The notes under the pieces: model-generated
Told to the model about the DNA's origin: nothing
The model's database searches: none
What the model saw: the letters and a program-made list of their open reading frames with translations, nothing else
Origin: PALG01 sp964495885
GTDB taxonomy: Bacteria > Bacteroidota > Bacteroidia > Flavobacteriales > Flavobacteriaceae
Direction of reading: 5' to 3'
Assembly: GCA_964495885.1 (NCBI GenBank)
Contig: CAZBWO010000008.1
Coordinates: 62,001-126,000, forward strand
Length of the DNA: 64,000 bases
Shown: piece after piece, positions 24,878 to 34,386 of the stretch
Layout of the letters: every line of letters begins with the position of its first letter
Position numbering within the stretch: the first letter of the stretch is position 1
Translations under genes and position numbers: made by a program

Positions 24878-26653
24878 ATGAGCTTACAGGAAACCCTTTC
24901 AGTAGAGATTAAAAAGGCCGTTCAGGAAGAATATGGTGTGGCATTGGAAACAGTAGAATTTCAAGCTACCAGAAAAGATTTTGAAGGGGATATCACCATT
25001 GTGGTATTTCCCATGTTGAAATTGATCAAAGGGAATCCAGTACAGATTGGGGAGACTTTAGGGAATTATTTAACAACCCATGTAGCTGAAGTGGCTGGGT
25101 TTAACGTAGTGAAAGGTTTTTTGAATGTGGTCTTGAGTGACACCTACTTTCTTAAATTTTTTACGGGAGTACAAGATTTTGCAACTTTTGGGACACTTCC
25201 GCAGGGAACCCAAGCGTGTATGGTGGAGTATTCCTCGCCCAACACCAATAAACCCCTGCACTTGGGGCACATCAGAAATATTTTATTGGGGCATTCCGTT
25301 TCCGAAATTTTGAAAGCTTCCGGAAAGAAAGTTTACAAAACGCAGATTGTGAATGACCGTGGGATCCATATCTGTAAGAGCATGTTGGCGTGGAAGCGCT
25401 TCGGAAATGGGGAGACTCCGGCATCAACAGGGTTAAAGGGAGATAAACTGGTTGGGAACTATTATGTGAAATTTGATCAAGAATATAAAAAACAAATTGA
25501 AAGTCTTGTTTCTGAAGGAAAACCCGAAGATGTAGCCAAAGCTGAAGCCCCAATTTTGATGGAAGCAAAAGAGCTTCTTAAAAAATGGGAAGCAGGGGAT
25601 GCTGATACGGTAGCCCTTTGGTCAAAAATGAATGGTTGGGTATATGAAGGGTTTGATACAACCTATGCAAAGTTAGGAGTAGATTTTGATAAGAATTACT
25701 ACGAAAGCGACACTTATTTGTTGGGTAAGGATGTCATTACGCACGGATTGGAAACTGGGGTGTTTTTTAAAAAAGAGGATGGCTCTGTTTGGTGTGATTT
25801 AACCGAGGAGGGGTTAGATGAAAAACTGGTATTAAGAAGCGATGGTACGGCAGTTTATATGACCCAGGATATTGGTACGGCCATTCAGCGGGTGAAAGAC
25901 CATCCAGATGTGAATGGGATGATTTACACCGTTGGAAATGAACAGGACTACCATTTTAAAGTCTTGTTTCTAATCCTTAAAAAGCTTGGATACACTTGGG
26001 CAGAAAATTTGTTTCATTTAAGCTATGGAATGGTAGACTTACCTTCGGGAAAAATGAAGAGTAGGGAAGGAACGGTCGTGGATGCAGATGACCTCATTGA
26101 TGAGATGAATCAAACCGCGCAACAAATTTCAGAAGAATTGGGGAAAATCGATAATCTTTCAGAAGCAGAAAAAACACAATTGTACCATACCATTGGGATG
26201 GGTGCCTTAAAGTATTACATCTTAAAAGTAGATCCTAAAAAACGTATTTTGTTTGATCCAAAGGAGAGTGTGGACTTTCAAGGGAATACCGGGCCCTTTA
26301 TTCAATATACCTATGCCAGGATCCAGTCTATTTTGCGCAAAGGTGAAACCATGATTTCGGATACAATTTCTATGGATATTTCCTTACATGAAAAAGAAAA
26401 GCTAGTTTTAAAAACACTACAAGCATTCCCAGAAAAAGTACAGGAAGCTGCCGATGGGTACAGTCCTGCTTTAATTGCTAATTATACCTATGAATTGGTA
26501 AAGGAATTCAATTCTTTTTATCAAAATGTTACGATTTTAGATGATACAGAGCCATCTATTTCTAGTTTTAGGGTGCAGCTTTCCAAAGCAGTTGGTGAAG
26601 TAATTAAAACAGCTTTTGGTTTATTGGGCATTGAAGTGCCACCGCGTATGTAG
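24878..26653 (+). CDS. argS: Arginyl-tRNA synthetase
   Basis: This class I enzyme charges tRNA-Arg. The start at 24878 (MSLQETLSVEIKKAV) gives 591 residues; an earlier ATG lies in front of the -7 box and is rejected. The N-terminal Add1 domain is followed by the catalytic core, with the HIGH-type motif in NTNKPLHLGHIRNILLGHS. The KMSKS-type loop appears as SGKMKSREG. The C-terminal anticodon-binding domain has QYTYARIQSILRKGE and the terminal ALGLLGIEVPPRM-type sequence. It meets the response regulator gene tail to tail with a 2-bp gap. Confidence 0.97.
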   Translation: MSLQETLSVEIKKAVQEEYGVALETVEFQATRKDFEGDITIVVFPMLKLIKGNPVQIGETLGNYLTTHVAEVAGFNVVKGFLNVVLSDTYFLKFFTGVQDFATFGTLPQGTQACMVEYSSPNTNKPLHLGHIRNILLGHSVSEILKASGKKVYKTQIVNDRGIHICKSMLAWKRFGNGETPASTGLKGDKLVGNYYVKFDQEYKKQIESLVSEGKPEDVAKAEAPILMEAKELLKKWEAGDADTVALWSKMNGWVYEGFDTTYAKLGVDFDKNYYESDTYLLGKDVITHGLETGVFFKKEDGSVWCDLTEEGLDEKLVLRSDGTAVYMTQDIGTAIQRVKDHPDVNGMIYTVGNEQDYHFKVLFLILKKLGYTWAENLFHLSYGMVDLPSGKMKSREGTVVDADDLIDEMNQTAQQISEELGKIDNLSEAEKTQLYHTIGMGALKYYILKVDPKKRILFDPKESVDFQGNTGPFIQYTYARIQSILRKGETMISDTISMDISLHEKEKLVLKTLQAFPEKVQEAADGYSPALIANYTYELVKEFNSFYQNVTILDDTEPSISSFRVQLSKAVGEVIKTAFGLLGIEVPPRM

Positions 26654-26655
26654 GA

Positions 26656-27297
26656 TTATTTGTGCAATTCGTACTCTAAGGCAATTCGTACCAATCCGGC
26701 GGTGTTTCGAGCACCTGTTTTAATAAGCATGTTTCTTCGGTGGGTTTCAACCGTACCAAAGCTTATAAAGAGTTTTTCTGCGATTTCCTGGGTAGTATAT
26801 TCCTCTAAAATAAGTTCCAGGATTTCTTTTTCCCTGCGGGAAAGTTTAGGAAACGGACTCTGTTGTTTTTGTTTTTTGGATTTTGCTACGCTATTGACAA
26901 TGATTTCATTCACTATATCATCTAGATAGGTTTTTCCTTGGTAAACAGTTTCGATGGCTTCTATGATTTCATCCTGGCCAGCGTTTTTTAGAACGTATCC
27001 TTTGGCACCACTAGACAACATTAATTTAATGAGACTACTTTCTTTGTGCATGGAAAGGGCTATGATCTTGATGTTGGGTTGCAACTCTATCATTTTTTTG
27101 CAGGTATCAATCCCGTTCATACCGGGCATATTGATATCCAACAAAACCACTTGAGGAGTAATTTGAGAAAGCTTATCAAGGGCTTCCTCCCCACTTAAAG
27201 CACTATCCATTACTTGTATGCTTTCGTGGTTTTTCAGTAAAAGTTCAATCCCCTCAATTACCATTTTATGATCATCTACTATAAATACTTGTATCAT
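26656..27297 (-). CDS. NarL/LuxR-type response regulator
   Basis: The 213-residue protein is a two-component transcription regulator. The receiver domain occupies residues 1-120, with acidic residues VDDH and the phospho-acceptor D54 in VVLLDINMPGMNG. A LuxR-type helix-turn-helix spans about 151-207 (LSRREKEILELI, EIAEKLFISFGTVETHRRN). It overlaps the upstream kinase gene by four bases, so the two are a cognate pair. The regulon is unknown; the inverted repeat upstream of the operon at 31751-31765 is a candidate site. Confidence 0.93.
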   Translation of the reverse strand: MIQVFIVDDHKMVIEGIELLLKNHESIQVMDSALSGEEALDKLSQITPQVVLLDINMPGMNGIDTCKKMIELQPNIKIIALSMHKESSLIKLMLSSGAKGYVLKNAGQDEIIEAIETVYQGKTYLDDIVNEIIVNSVAKSKKQKQQSPFPKLSRREKEILELILEEYTTQEIAEKLFISFGTVETHRRNMLIKTGARNTAGLVRIALEYELHK

Positions 27298-29258
27298 ATT
27301 TCGGCAATATTTATGGTGATGGTAGTACCTTGTCCAATTTGACTATCCCAATGAATGGTTCCGTCTAAAAACTGTACCCTGCTATTGATGCTTTTAAGGC
27401 CAAGCCCTCCTTTTTCGAGTGCTTTTTCATAGTTGAATCCTTTTCCATCATCTTCAATAATGATGTTCAGTTCCTTTTGGTGTCCCAAAACCTGGATGAG
27501 AATAGATTTTGCTTCGGCATGTTTTCTAATATTGGAAATCACTTCCTGTAACAAACGATAGATCATCACTTCTTTCGTAGGCTTAATTTTTTCTGAAAGT
27601 CCGCTTATTTCCAGGGTAGTTTGATATCCTTCTTCGTTAAGGCTTTCCGTCATGTCTTCCAGTGCACCTTCCAAGCCAGAAATACTTAAGGCATGCGGCA
27701 TCATATTATGTGAAATACGGCGTACTTCTATACAAGCTTCATCAATAAGTTCATTGGTCTTTTCAGTGATATTGAGTTTTTCAAGTTGTTCAATTTCTTT
27801 TTGAATGGTTCCAAAATGTGCTTTTACCGTACTCAATAATCCTCCAAGGCTATCGTGAAGGTCTTTGGCAATTCTGAGCCGTTCGGCTTCTTGTCCTTCA
27901 ATCATGCTATTTAGGGCTAAAAGTTTGTTTTCCTGTTGTAATTCACGTATTTCTTGGTGTTGAATAGCTTCTTTTTGTGAGGCGATGGTTTTTTGATCCT
28001 TTAACCGTTTTCTGAAAAATAAAAAGCTCAACAACAATAAAATACCTAAGGCTACAAGTCCTATGAGGATTTGATGCTTTTGACGGGTTTCCCGTTCAAT
28101 GGTAAGGTTTTGTTCTAAGATTTTTCGCTCCTTTTTTTCGGTATCAAATTTCACTTCAAGCTCTGCAATATTTCGTTGCATCCTTTGGGTGTTAAGGCTA
28201 TCACGAATACTGGTTTCCTCTACCTTATATGCGTATGCTTCTTGATATCTGCCGGCTTTTTTAAGGGTGCTTGAAAGAACCATGAGGATATCCATTCTCA
28301 CTTGAGGTTTGTTAAGGGCATTTAATTTTTTTAAAGCATTGTTCAAGTAGGGAACCGCTTTATTTGGTTGGTTATTGTTGTTGTAAACATTAGCCAATGC
28401 AATAGTAGAATAGACCAGAGAATTGATACTTCCTGTACTATCACTTACCCTAATGGTATTGAGTAGTTTTGGGATATTTTCTGCGCTATTCATTTTATTG
28501 AAAATATCCTGAATAGGCATATGCCCTTGCGGAAGATTGGCATTGGCTTCCTCGTAATAACTTGCTAAAGTTTCAGTATATAATGCTAACTCTACTGGTG
28601 CGTCAATTTCAGAAAAATATTGAATTAGGACATATAGTATGAATCGGTTAATGGACGTATTGATCCGCTCTTCCAATACTAAATCCCCCAGTTTTTCATA
28701 ATAAGCAGTTTTACCTTCAATATTTCCCAAGGTACCCTGAATCATCCCTTTTTGGTAGTAAAAATACCAGAGGTAGTCTCTGTTTTCTGATGTTTCGGCA
28801 ATTGCCTGGCCCTTATTTAAATGGTATAGTGCAGAATCTATTTTGTTAAGATATTGATAGGCATTACCAATAATACCGTGATAGTCCATAATAGATCTAT
28901 CATCATTCAATATTTTGGCAAGTTCAATTCCCTCTAGGTAAATTGGGAGTGCCTTATCTGGACTTCCCTGTTGTGAAAGTTTTTGTCCGTACTTTCTCAG
29001 GAACATCATCTTTGCGAGTTGGGAACTGTCCTTTGCAAGTGCATATTGAAACGTGGCTTCAGGGTTAGAGCTCTTTAAAAATAAATCACTTATTACCCCA
29101 TACGCTTCTTTTTGTTTTTCATACGATTTTTTTTGAAGTCCACTTTCCAGAATACTATCGATGGTCTTTTGATAATCTTGGCAAAATACCAATTGCGATA
29201 TGCTTAGGCATATCGCAATTAAGATCATTTTAATATGAGGTCTAGGTTTCAAATACAA
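27294..29258 (-). CDS. TPR-containing sensor histidine kinase
   Basis: The 654-residue protein starts with an N-terminal signal sequence (ILIAICLSISQLVFCQ). It then has a predicted periplasmic helical region of TPR-like repeats (residues 60-340, for example ALYHLNKGQAIAE and NKAVPYLNNALKKLN). A coiled coil leads to one membrane segment at about 397-415. The HisKA_3 phospho-acceptor is H468 in RIAKDLHDSLGG. The HATPase domain has N576 (VISNIRKHAE), IEDDGKGF and KGGLGLKSINSR. It forms an operon with the response regulator and two secreted-protein genes. The signal sensed is unknown. Confidence 0.92.
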   Translation of the reverse strand: MYLKPRPHIKMILIAICLSISQLVFCQDYQKTIDSILESGLQKKSYEKQKEAYGVISDLFLKSSNPEATFQYALAKDSSQLAKMMFLRKYGQKLSQQGSPDKALPIYLEGIELAKILNDDRSIMDYHGIIGNAYQYLNKIDSALYHLNKGQAIAETSENRDYLWYFYYQKGMIQGTLGNIEGKTAYYEKLGDLVLEERINTSINRFILYVLIQYFSEIDAPVELALYTETLASYYEEANANLPQGHMPIQDIFNKMNSAENIPKLLNTIRVSDSTGSINSLVYSTIALANVYNNNNQPNKAVPYLNNALKKLNALNKPQVRMDILMVLSSTLKKAGRYQEAYAYKVEETSIRDSLNTQRMQRNIAELEVKFDTEKKERKILEQNLTIERETRQKHQILIGLVALGILLLLSFLFFRKRLKDQKTIASQKEAIQHQEIRELQQENKLLALNSMIEGQEAERLRIAKDLHDSLGGLLSTVKAHFGTIQKEIEQLEKLNITEKTNELIDEACIEVRRISHNMMPHALSISGLEGALEDMTESLNEEGYQTTLEISGLSEKIKPTKEVMIYRLLQEVISNIRKHAEAKSILIQVLGHQKELNIIIEDDGKGFNYEKALEKGGLGLKSINSRVQFLDGTIHWDSQIGQGTTITINIAEI

Positions 29259-29284
29259 TTAAATTTCGATAAATATAAGTCTTC

Positions 29285-29821
29285 TTATCTTGACTTGGTA
29301 TGTATTTTTAGGGTATAAGCTCCTTCATCTAATTCTTCGGCACCTACAACTCCAATTACAAATCTATACGATCTGTTCAACGCTAGGATATATTTTACCT
29401 TTCGGGTATGGTCTTGGGTTTTTCCTTTCCAGTTTCTATCCCATTTGTGATCTACTTCACAACGTACGCAGGAAGATAGATTAGGAGGAAGATCACTGTT
29501 GTCTACCCCAACCTGATAGGCCCATACACTGAAATTCGCATTTTCGTCTTCAGGTTCTACCACGATTTCCAACTCACTGTAGGTAGGGATGATTCCCGTA
29601 TAAAGCACATGGTTTCCAGTAAATTTGTGATACTGTGTTGCAGGAAAACAAGCATTGTTACTTTGCCATGCCCATGAAAGGTCTTCCATGGGAGCTCCAT
29701 CAGACAAGTTGCCGGTTACTTCAACGGTTTCATTGGGGACGAGTTCAATTTCGGTCACTGTTCTTTCTTGTGACATACTTATAAACGGAATTAAGAATAA
29801 TAGAATAACTAATTTTTTCAT
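29285..29821 (-). CDS. Small secreted protein of unknown function
   Basis: The 178-residue product has a signal peptide (MKKLVILLFLIPFISMSQE). The mature part is predicted all-beta, with AYTLKIHTK at the C-terminus and a YHKFTG...LYTGIIPTYSELEIVVEP stretch, resembling bacterial pre-peptidase-type beta-sandwich domains. Two cysteines lie close together in LSSCVRCEVD. It sits between the Ig-repeat gene (5-bp gap) and the sensor kinase (26-bp gap) in one operon. I do not recognise a specific family. Confidence 0.65.
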   Translation of the reverse strand: MKKLVILLFLIPFISMSQERTVTEIELVPNETVEVTGNLSDGAPMEDLSWAWQSNNACFPATQYHKFTGNHVLYTGIIPTYSELEIVVEPEDENANFSVWAYQVGVDNSDLPPNLSSCVRCEVDHKWDRNWKGKTQDHTRKVKYILALNRSYRFVIGVVGAEELDEGAYTLKIHTKSR

Positions 29822-29826
29822 AGTAT

Positions 29827-31734
29827 TTAGGATTTAATTTTTATATCGAACGTTTTTGGACCCCCCATTTTATCTCCTTTGAAGTACACTTCAAATTCCA
29901 ATCTAATGGAGGTTTCTTGGTCTACTTTTGGCGCCTTGATTTTACCACTGATGTATTTGGTTTGCCCAGCTTGTAGGTCAATACCATCTATACTAAAATC
30001 GAAAGTACCTCTTGGGGGTTTGTAATTTGAAGGTTTAATGGTTCGGGTTTTACATTTTACCACCCAATCATCTTCAAGGGCACTAATGTCACCGTAATTT
30101 TTCATATCCAATTTTACGGTGTATTGTTTTCCGGAAACCATATCATCTTCTAGGGTAATCCTGCCAATATTTAATTCTGGGAGTACTTCCATGATTTCAT
30201 ATCGTACATTCATTTGGGCATCTTCTATTTCGGTTTCCTTTCCATCTTTCAGGATTTCATAGATTACCTCTACACCACCGGGAAGATCTGGTGGAGAGAT
30301 TTCCGGAAACTTTACTGTGAGGTATTTTCCAGGCATCATTTCGCTTCCGTCAAATTTTACCGTATGTTCAAAAATTTTATCATCCAATGATGAGGAGGGC
30401 TTTCTTTTAACAGTGGCCTTTAGGGAGTAACTTCCTTTATCCCATTTTCCTTTTCCGGCATTTTTCACTTTAAAACTTACAGAATAGCTTTTTTCAGGAT
30501 AAATTTTTTGGGTAATATTTTCTTCAATCGAAGCCTTTTGGGGTTCATCCTTAGGGGAAGAATTACTAGTGGTTGAAGTAGTTTCTTTTGGGTCTGGCGG
30601 AATTTCAATGATTTCATACCGCACGGTAATTTCGGCATCTTCCATTTCGGTCTTCTTGCCATTTTTCATGATGACATATTCAACCTCAACAATGCCAGGT
30701 TCATTGGGAACCGAAATTTCTGGAAAGGGTACATACGTACTTCCTCCGGGCCTCATCTCATTCCCATCGAAAACCTGTGAAACTTCAAAAAGCTTTTTGT
30801 CTACATCTGAAGACTTTTTGGTCACCGAGGCTTTAAGGGTAAAGGCTCCTTCATCCCATTTTACCAATCCGCTGTTTTGAATGTTAAAACTTACGGGGTA
30901 TTTTTTCCCTGGATATAATTTTTTGGGAACTTTTGCCTTTATGTCTGCTTTCTGATCTTCACTTTTAACAGAAGGATTGACCCGTAATTGGCTATTGCTG
31001 GCTTCAAAAGCTTTTCCGTTATAGTTTAAGGTCACTTCTACATTATAAGTTCCTCCACCAGAAGGAGCTTCAAATTTGTCTTTGAACTTGTGGAATTTAT
31101 CATTACCAGGTGCTAAATCTGAAAGGTCAATTTCTTCCTCAAATTCAAAAGCTTCCACATCATCCTTACTGGCATCAGATGGGAAACCGGTTACTTTAGC
31201 TACCAATTCATATTTTCCAGAGGGCCATATGGCTTTTCCAGAATTACGAATTGTAGCCTCCAATGGGTTATACTCCATCTCGGGCATAATGAGATTGGGA
31301 AAACCAAAGGTGATGGTAGCGTTGTAGGATTCTTCCACCTCTGTTGTAACCACTTCCTTGGCTAAGGTTGTAGATCCTTTCATTAGAGCTACATTCATTT
31401 TATAATCTCCTGGAACCAAAGGGCCCCAAACGGTCCATCTAAAAGTGTATTCATCTCCAGTTGAGAGGTTGTTGGTAAGGTCTTTTTCTATGGTGAGGCT
31501 TTTACCAGCCTCTAGGTCTGGTCCGCTTAGATAGCTTACTTTAAGGGTGCAGTTGCTTCGGCTAAGTACTTCTTCTCCTGTATTTTCAAAGGTGAGGTCT
31601 AATTGATAGGAATTTCCTGGAATCATTTCCTTTGGGAAATCTAGGTTTTTAATTTCAGCTTCGTATTGGGCCAAAGCCATTTGACTAACGCCCATCCAGC
31701 AAACAATAGCAATTAAAAAGCACTTACATTTCAT
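29827..31734 (-). CDS. Secreted protein with five Ig-like (CARDB / NBR1-type) repeats
   Basis: The 635-residue protein has a signal peptide (FLIAIVCWMGVSQMALAQ) and five repeats of about 110-130 residues. Each repeat starts with a P-G or P-E turn and a strand with N-x-G, for example MIPGNSYQLDLTFENTGEEV, IRNSGKAIWPSGKYELVAKV, IQNSGLVKWDEGAFTLKASV and VKNAGKGKWDKGSYSLKATV. The W-x-x-G pattern recalls NBR1-type Ig domains, and the arrangement recalls CARDB adhesion repeats. No catalytic domain or C-terminal sorting domain was seen. It heads the operon with the sensor kinase, so it may be the sensed or regulated surface component; this is inference. Confidence 0.75.
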   Translation of the reverse strand: MKCKCFLIAIVCWMGVSQMALAQYEAEIKNLDFPKEMIPGNSYQLDLTFENTGEEVLSRSNCTLKVSYLSGPDLEAGKSLTIEKDLTNNLSTGDEYTFRWTVWGPLVPGDYKMNVALMKGSTTLAKEVVTTEVEESYNATITFGFPNLIMPEMEYNPLEATIRNSGKAIWPSGKYELVAKVTGFPSDASKDDVEAFEFEEEIDLSDLAPGNDKFHKFKDKFEAPSGGGTYNVEVTLNYNGKAFEASNSQLRVNPSVKSEDQKADIKAKVPKKLYPGKKYPVSFNIQNSGLVKWDEGAFTLKASVTKKSSDVDKKLFEVSQVFDGNEMRPGGSTYVPFPEISVPNEPGIVEVEYVIMKNGKKTEMEDAEITVRYEIIEIPPDPKETTSTTSNSSPKDEPQKASIEENITQKIYPEKSYSVSFKVKNAGKGKWDKGSYSLKATVKRKPSSSLDDKIFEHTVKFDGSEMMPGKYLTVKFPEISPPDLPGGVEVIYEILKDGKETEIEDAQMNVRYEIMEVLPELNIGRITLEDDMVSGKQYTVKLDMKNYGDISALEDDWVVKCKTRTIKPSNYKPPRGTFDFSIDGIDLQAGQTKYISGKIKAPKVDQETSIRLEFEVYFKGDKMGGPKTFDIKIKS

Positions 31735-31750
31735 AATGTATGAATTTGGT

Positions 31751-31765
31751 TACATTACGAATGTA
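31751..31765. promoter_or_regulatory. Inverted repeat TACATT-ACG-AATGTA upstream of the Ig-repeat operon
   Basis: Six-base perfect arms are separated by three bases, 16 bp upstream of the start codon of the Ig-repeat gene. On the minus strand the same bases include TACATTCG, one mismatch from TAnnTTTG, so an operator and a promoter may coincide. Confidence 0.4.
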
Positions 31766-31770
31766 CTTTA

Positions 31771-31820
31771 GTAATTCATGGAAAATCTATGTGAATTCAC
31801 GTAATTGTAAAAAATCTATG
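31771..31820. repeat. Imperfect tandem repeat of about 30 bp with an internal palindrome
   Basis: GTAATT recurs at 31771 and 31801, and AAAATCTATG at 31782 and 31811, giving a 29-30-bp period. Between them lies the perfect palindrome GTGAATTCAC at 31791-31800. It is in the gap between the TonB receptor stop and the Ig-repeat operon start. Confidence 0.5.
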
Positions 31821-31827
31821 AATTCCC

Positions 31828-34386
31828 TTAGTAAAATAGAAACTGAACAGAGAAATTGGGGGTAAAACCTAATGAGATTTCCTCTACTTTCTGAACTTCT
31901 GAATTTGGATCACTCTCATCTGCAAGGGCGTAACGAATGTTCAGACTATTCTTTGAGTTGGAAATATTTAATAATGCAAGGTTGAACTGAATTTCTGTTT
32001 TTTCGGAAACTTCCCAATTATACTGGGTTGAAAAATCGGCTCTTAGGTAATCGCTAAGTCGGGCATTATTTGGAAGGTCATAAGGTATCTGAAATCCTTC
32101 ATTTGTTGGAATAAGTGGTTCGTTTTCCAAAGGTAAGGTAAGAGGCTTTCCGGTCCTCCAGTTTAATCCTAAGGCAAATTTGAAATGATTCCACTCAAAG
32201 CTGGATGCCAGACTAACCGTGTGGCGTATGTCAAAATTGTTTGGAAAACTAGAAGGGGTTAAGCTTTCAAATGTATAATCATTTACTGCATAATTATAAC
32301 TACTCCATAAGCTTAGTTTATTGAATTTTTTATTCAGGGTCATTTCAACACCATAGACTTCATAATCTCCAACCTCCCTTGCAAATTGAAATTGATTTTG
32401 AAACCCTTGGCTTTTGGAAATAATATTATTTACTCTTTTTACATATCCCTCTACATTTACAAACCAATTTGCTTTATGATACAAAAAGCCTAAGGAAGCT
32501 TGCTTGCTTTTTTTTAAGGGAATTTCGTTGTCATCTGCCAAAATCCAACGTCTTTTTTCCACTCCCAAAAAATCACTTTGAAGATCGATGCGTTGTGTGA
32601 GCGACTGACTTTTAAATTCTCCAAGAAATTCGATCCCAAAGCCATCTAATAATTCTTGATATGCATAAAGCCTGGGCTCTAACACAAATTCATCCAGTTT
32701 TTCGAAATAATTCCCGCGGAATCCAAAATGGAATCTTGTTTTTCTATTATTAGATCGGTATTTCCATTGGGAGTATATTGCATGGGTTCGCAATACATTC
32801 TTATCATAATCCCTAAATCTAGGTAGATTCACATCTTGAGTGTTTGATACGCCAATTTCGATAAATTGGTACCCGTTTTCGGTGGTCCATTTTGGGCTAA
32901 GCCGCCATTGGGTGTGTAATCTGGTGCTTAGGTCTAATATCTCATTTTCCTGATTAATAGTTTGGGTGGTAAAAATATCTTGGTTTAGCGCATCCAATAA
33001 GTAATGGGAAGCACTAAAAGATACATTTGTTTGAAATTTTGAATTCCATTGTCGTTGCCAAGAAATTCCTCCAGCTTCACTTTTTTGCTCCAGCCTACGG
33101 GTTTCCCCATTATCAAAGAGTTGTTCGGTAAATTCAAAATGATTTTCCATTACGATGAAATTCAATTGAACTTGATCTCTTTCAGTCATATTATACAACA
33201 ATTTCCCTCCCACATCAAAAAAGTAAAAATCTTCTTCAACCATAATATTATTGGAGAGGGAAGAATTTTGTACGTTGGTTATTTCGGTGTCCTGAAAAAT
33301 TCTATTGGAAAAATTATTGTATACAGGACTTTCATAGATACTGTTAATGGAACTACGTCCAGAAAATTGAATTTCTAATTTTTCAGATATTGGAATTTCC
33401 ACAAAAGCATTTGCATTTATTAAGTTAGATCCTATCCCTCCTTGAATGTTATCAGCAATTGTATTATTTGTGGCCATATCAATGACGCCCGAAACTGTTT
33501 GTCCGTATTGTGCAGGTGTAGCATTTTTGTAAAGGGAAACTTTCTGTGTAAGGTTAGGGTTGAAGGCACTAATCAATCCGAAAAAATGCCCGGTTTGGTA
33601 CATTCTAATGCCTTCCCATAAAATTAAGTTTTCATCATTGCTACCTCCACGAATATTAATTGTAGAGATGGTTTCGTTTATGCTTTCCACACCTGGTACA
33701 GATTGTACAATTTGAAGCACGTCATTTTCTGTTTGCCCCGGCAATAAGCCAAAGCTATTTGTATTTAGGGTAGTAGAGCCAATAGTGCTTCTGCTAATTC
33801 CTTTTACCAATACATTGGTGATAAATACTTCATCTAATGTAGCAATGGAAGGAAATACCAGAATATCTGCACAGTTTGTTGAAAGCTCATTACCTGCTAT
33901 CTGTAAGGTTTCAAATCCTATATGCCGTATGGAAAACATTCCAGATATCAAGCTATTGGGAATGTAAAAAACGCCATTTTCATTAGAGACTGTACTAAAC
34001 GTTTCGGTTGCATTTACAGTTTCGATGATTGCATTTTCGATGGGCAGTCCCGTTTGCGAATCAATAAGGGTAGCGCAATACCTTGAGGTAGATGAATTGG
34101 GTTTGCGAATGGAATAATACCGATCATTGATTTTGGAAAATATAAATGGGGTGTTAATGTTTAGAAAATCAATTTTTTCAGCTAAGGAAAGGGTAGTATT
34201 TGGTTCACTAACCTCAATATTAATAAGAAGTTCCTCTACATAAGAAAAACGAACACTGTGTGTTTCTTCAATAGATTTAATCACCTCAAGCAGCGGCCTT
34301 TTGGATACTTCCTGAGCCAACCCTACAAGAGTACAGCAAAAAAAACATAAAAAGATAAAACTGGTGAGGTGTTTATTGATTGGCAT
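31828..34386 (-). CDS. STN-domain TonB-dependent receptor, module 1
   Basis: The 852-residue protein is an outer-membrane TonB-dependent receptor that signals to a FecR partner. It has a signal peptide (residues 1-24) and an STN secretin/TonB domain at about 28-93. A carboxypeptidase-regulatory-like beta domain follows at about 103-178, then the plug at about 195-305 with INIRGGSNDENLILWEGIRM, and a 22-strand barrel ending in FSVQFLFY. It overlaps fecR by 14 bases. No SusD partner is present; instead two acidic lipoprotein genes lie divergently beyond the sigma gene. The ligand is unknown. It is a clear paralogue of the receptor at 39815-42307. Confidence 0.92.
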   Translation of the reverse strand: MPINKHLTSFIFLCFFCCTLVGLAQEVSKRPLLEVIKSIEETHSVRFSYVEELLINIEVSEPNTTLSLAEKIDFLNINTPFIFSKINDRYYSIRKPNSSTSRYCATLIDSQTGLPIENAIIETVNATETFSTVSNENGVFYIPNSLISGMFSIRHIGFETLQIAGNELSTNCADILVFPSIATLDEVFITNVLVKGISRSTIGSTTLNTNSFGLLPGQTENDVLQIVQSVPGVESINETISTINIRGGSNDENLILWEGIRMYQTGHFFGLISAFNPNLTQKVSLYKNATPAQYGQTVSGVIDMATNNTIADNIQGGIGSNLINANAFVEIPISEKLEIQFSGRSSINSIYESPVYNNFSNRIFQDTEITNVQNSSLSNNIMVEEDFYFFDVGGKLLYNMTERDQVQLNFIVMENHFEFTEQLFDNGETRRLEQKSEAGGISWQRQWNSKFQTNVSFSASHYLLDALNQDIFTTQTINQENEILDLSTRLHTQWRLSPKWTTENGYQFIEIGVSNTQDVNLPRFRDYDKNVLRTHAIYSQWKYRSNNRKTRFHFGFRGNYFEKLDEFVLEPRLYAYQELLDGFGIEFLGEFKSQSLTQRIDLQSDFLGVEKRRWILADDNEIPLKKSKQASLGFLYHKANWFVNVEGYVKRVNNIISKSQGFQNQFQFAREVGDYEVYGVEMTLNKKFNKLSLWSSYNYAVNDYTFESLTPSSFPNNFDIRHTVSLASSFEWNHFKFALGLNWRTGKPLTLPLENEPLIPTNEGFQIPYDLPNNARLSDYLRADFSTQYNWEVSEKTEIQFNLALLNISNSKNSLNIRYALADESDPNSEVQKVEEISLGFTPNFSVQFLFY

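Noticed and set aside
31828..34386. SusC of a polysaccharide utilisation locus
   Set aside because: No SusD gene or glycoside hydrolase is present, and the length of about 850 residues with an STN domain fits a FecA-like receptor better.
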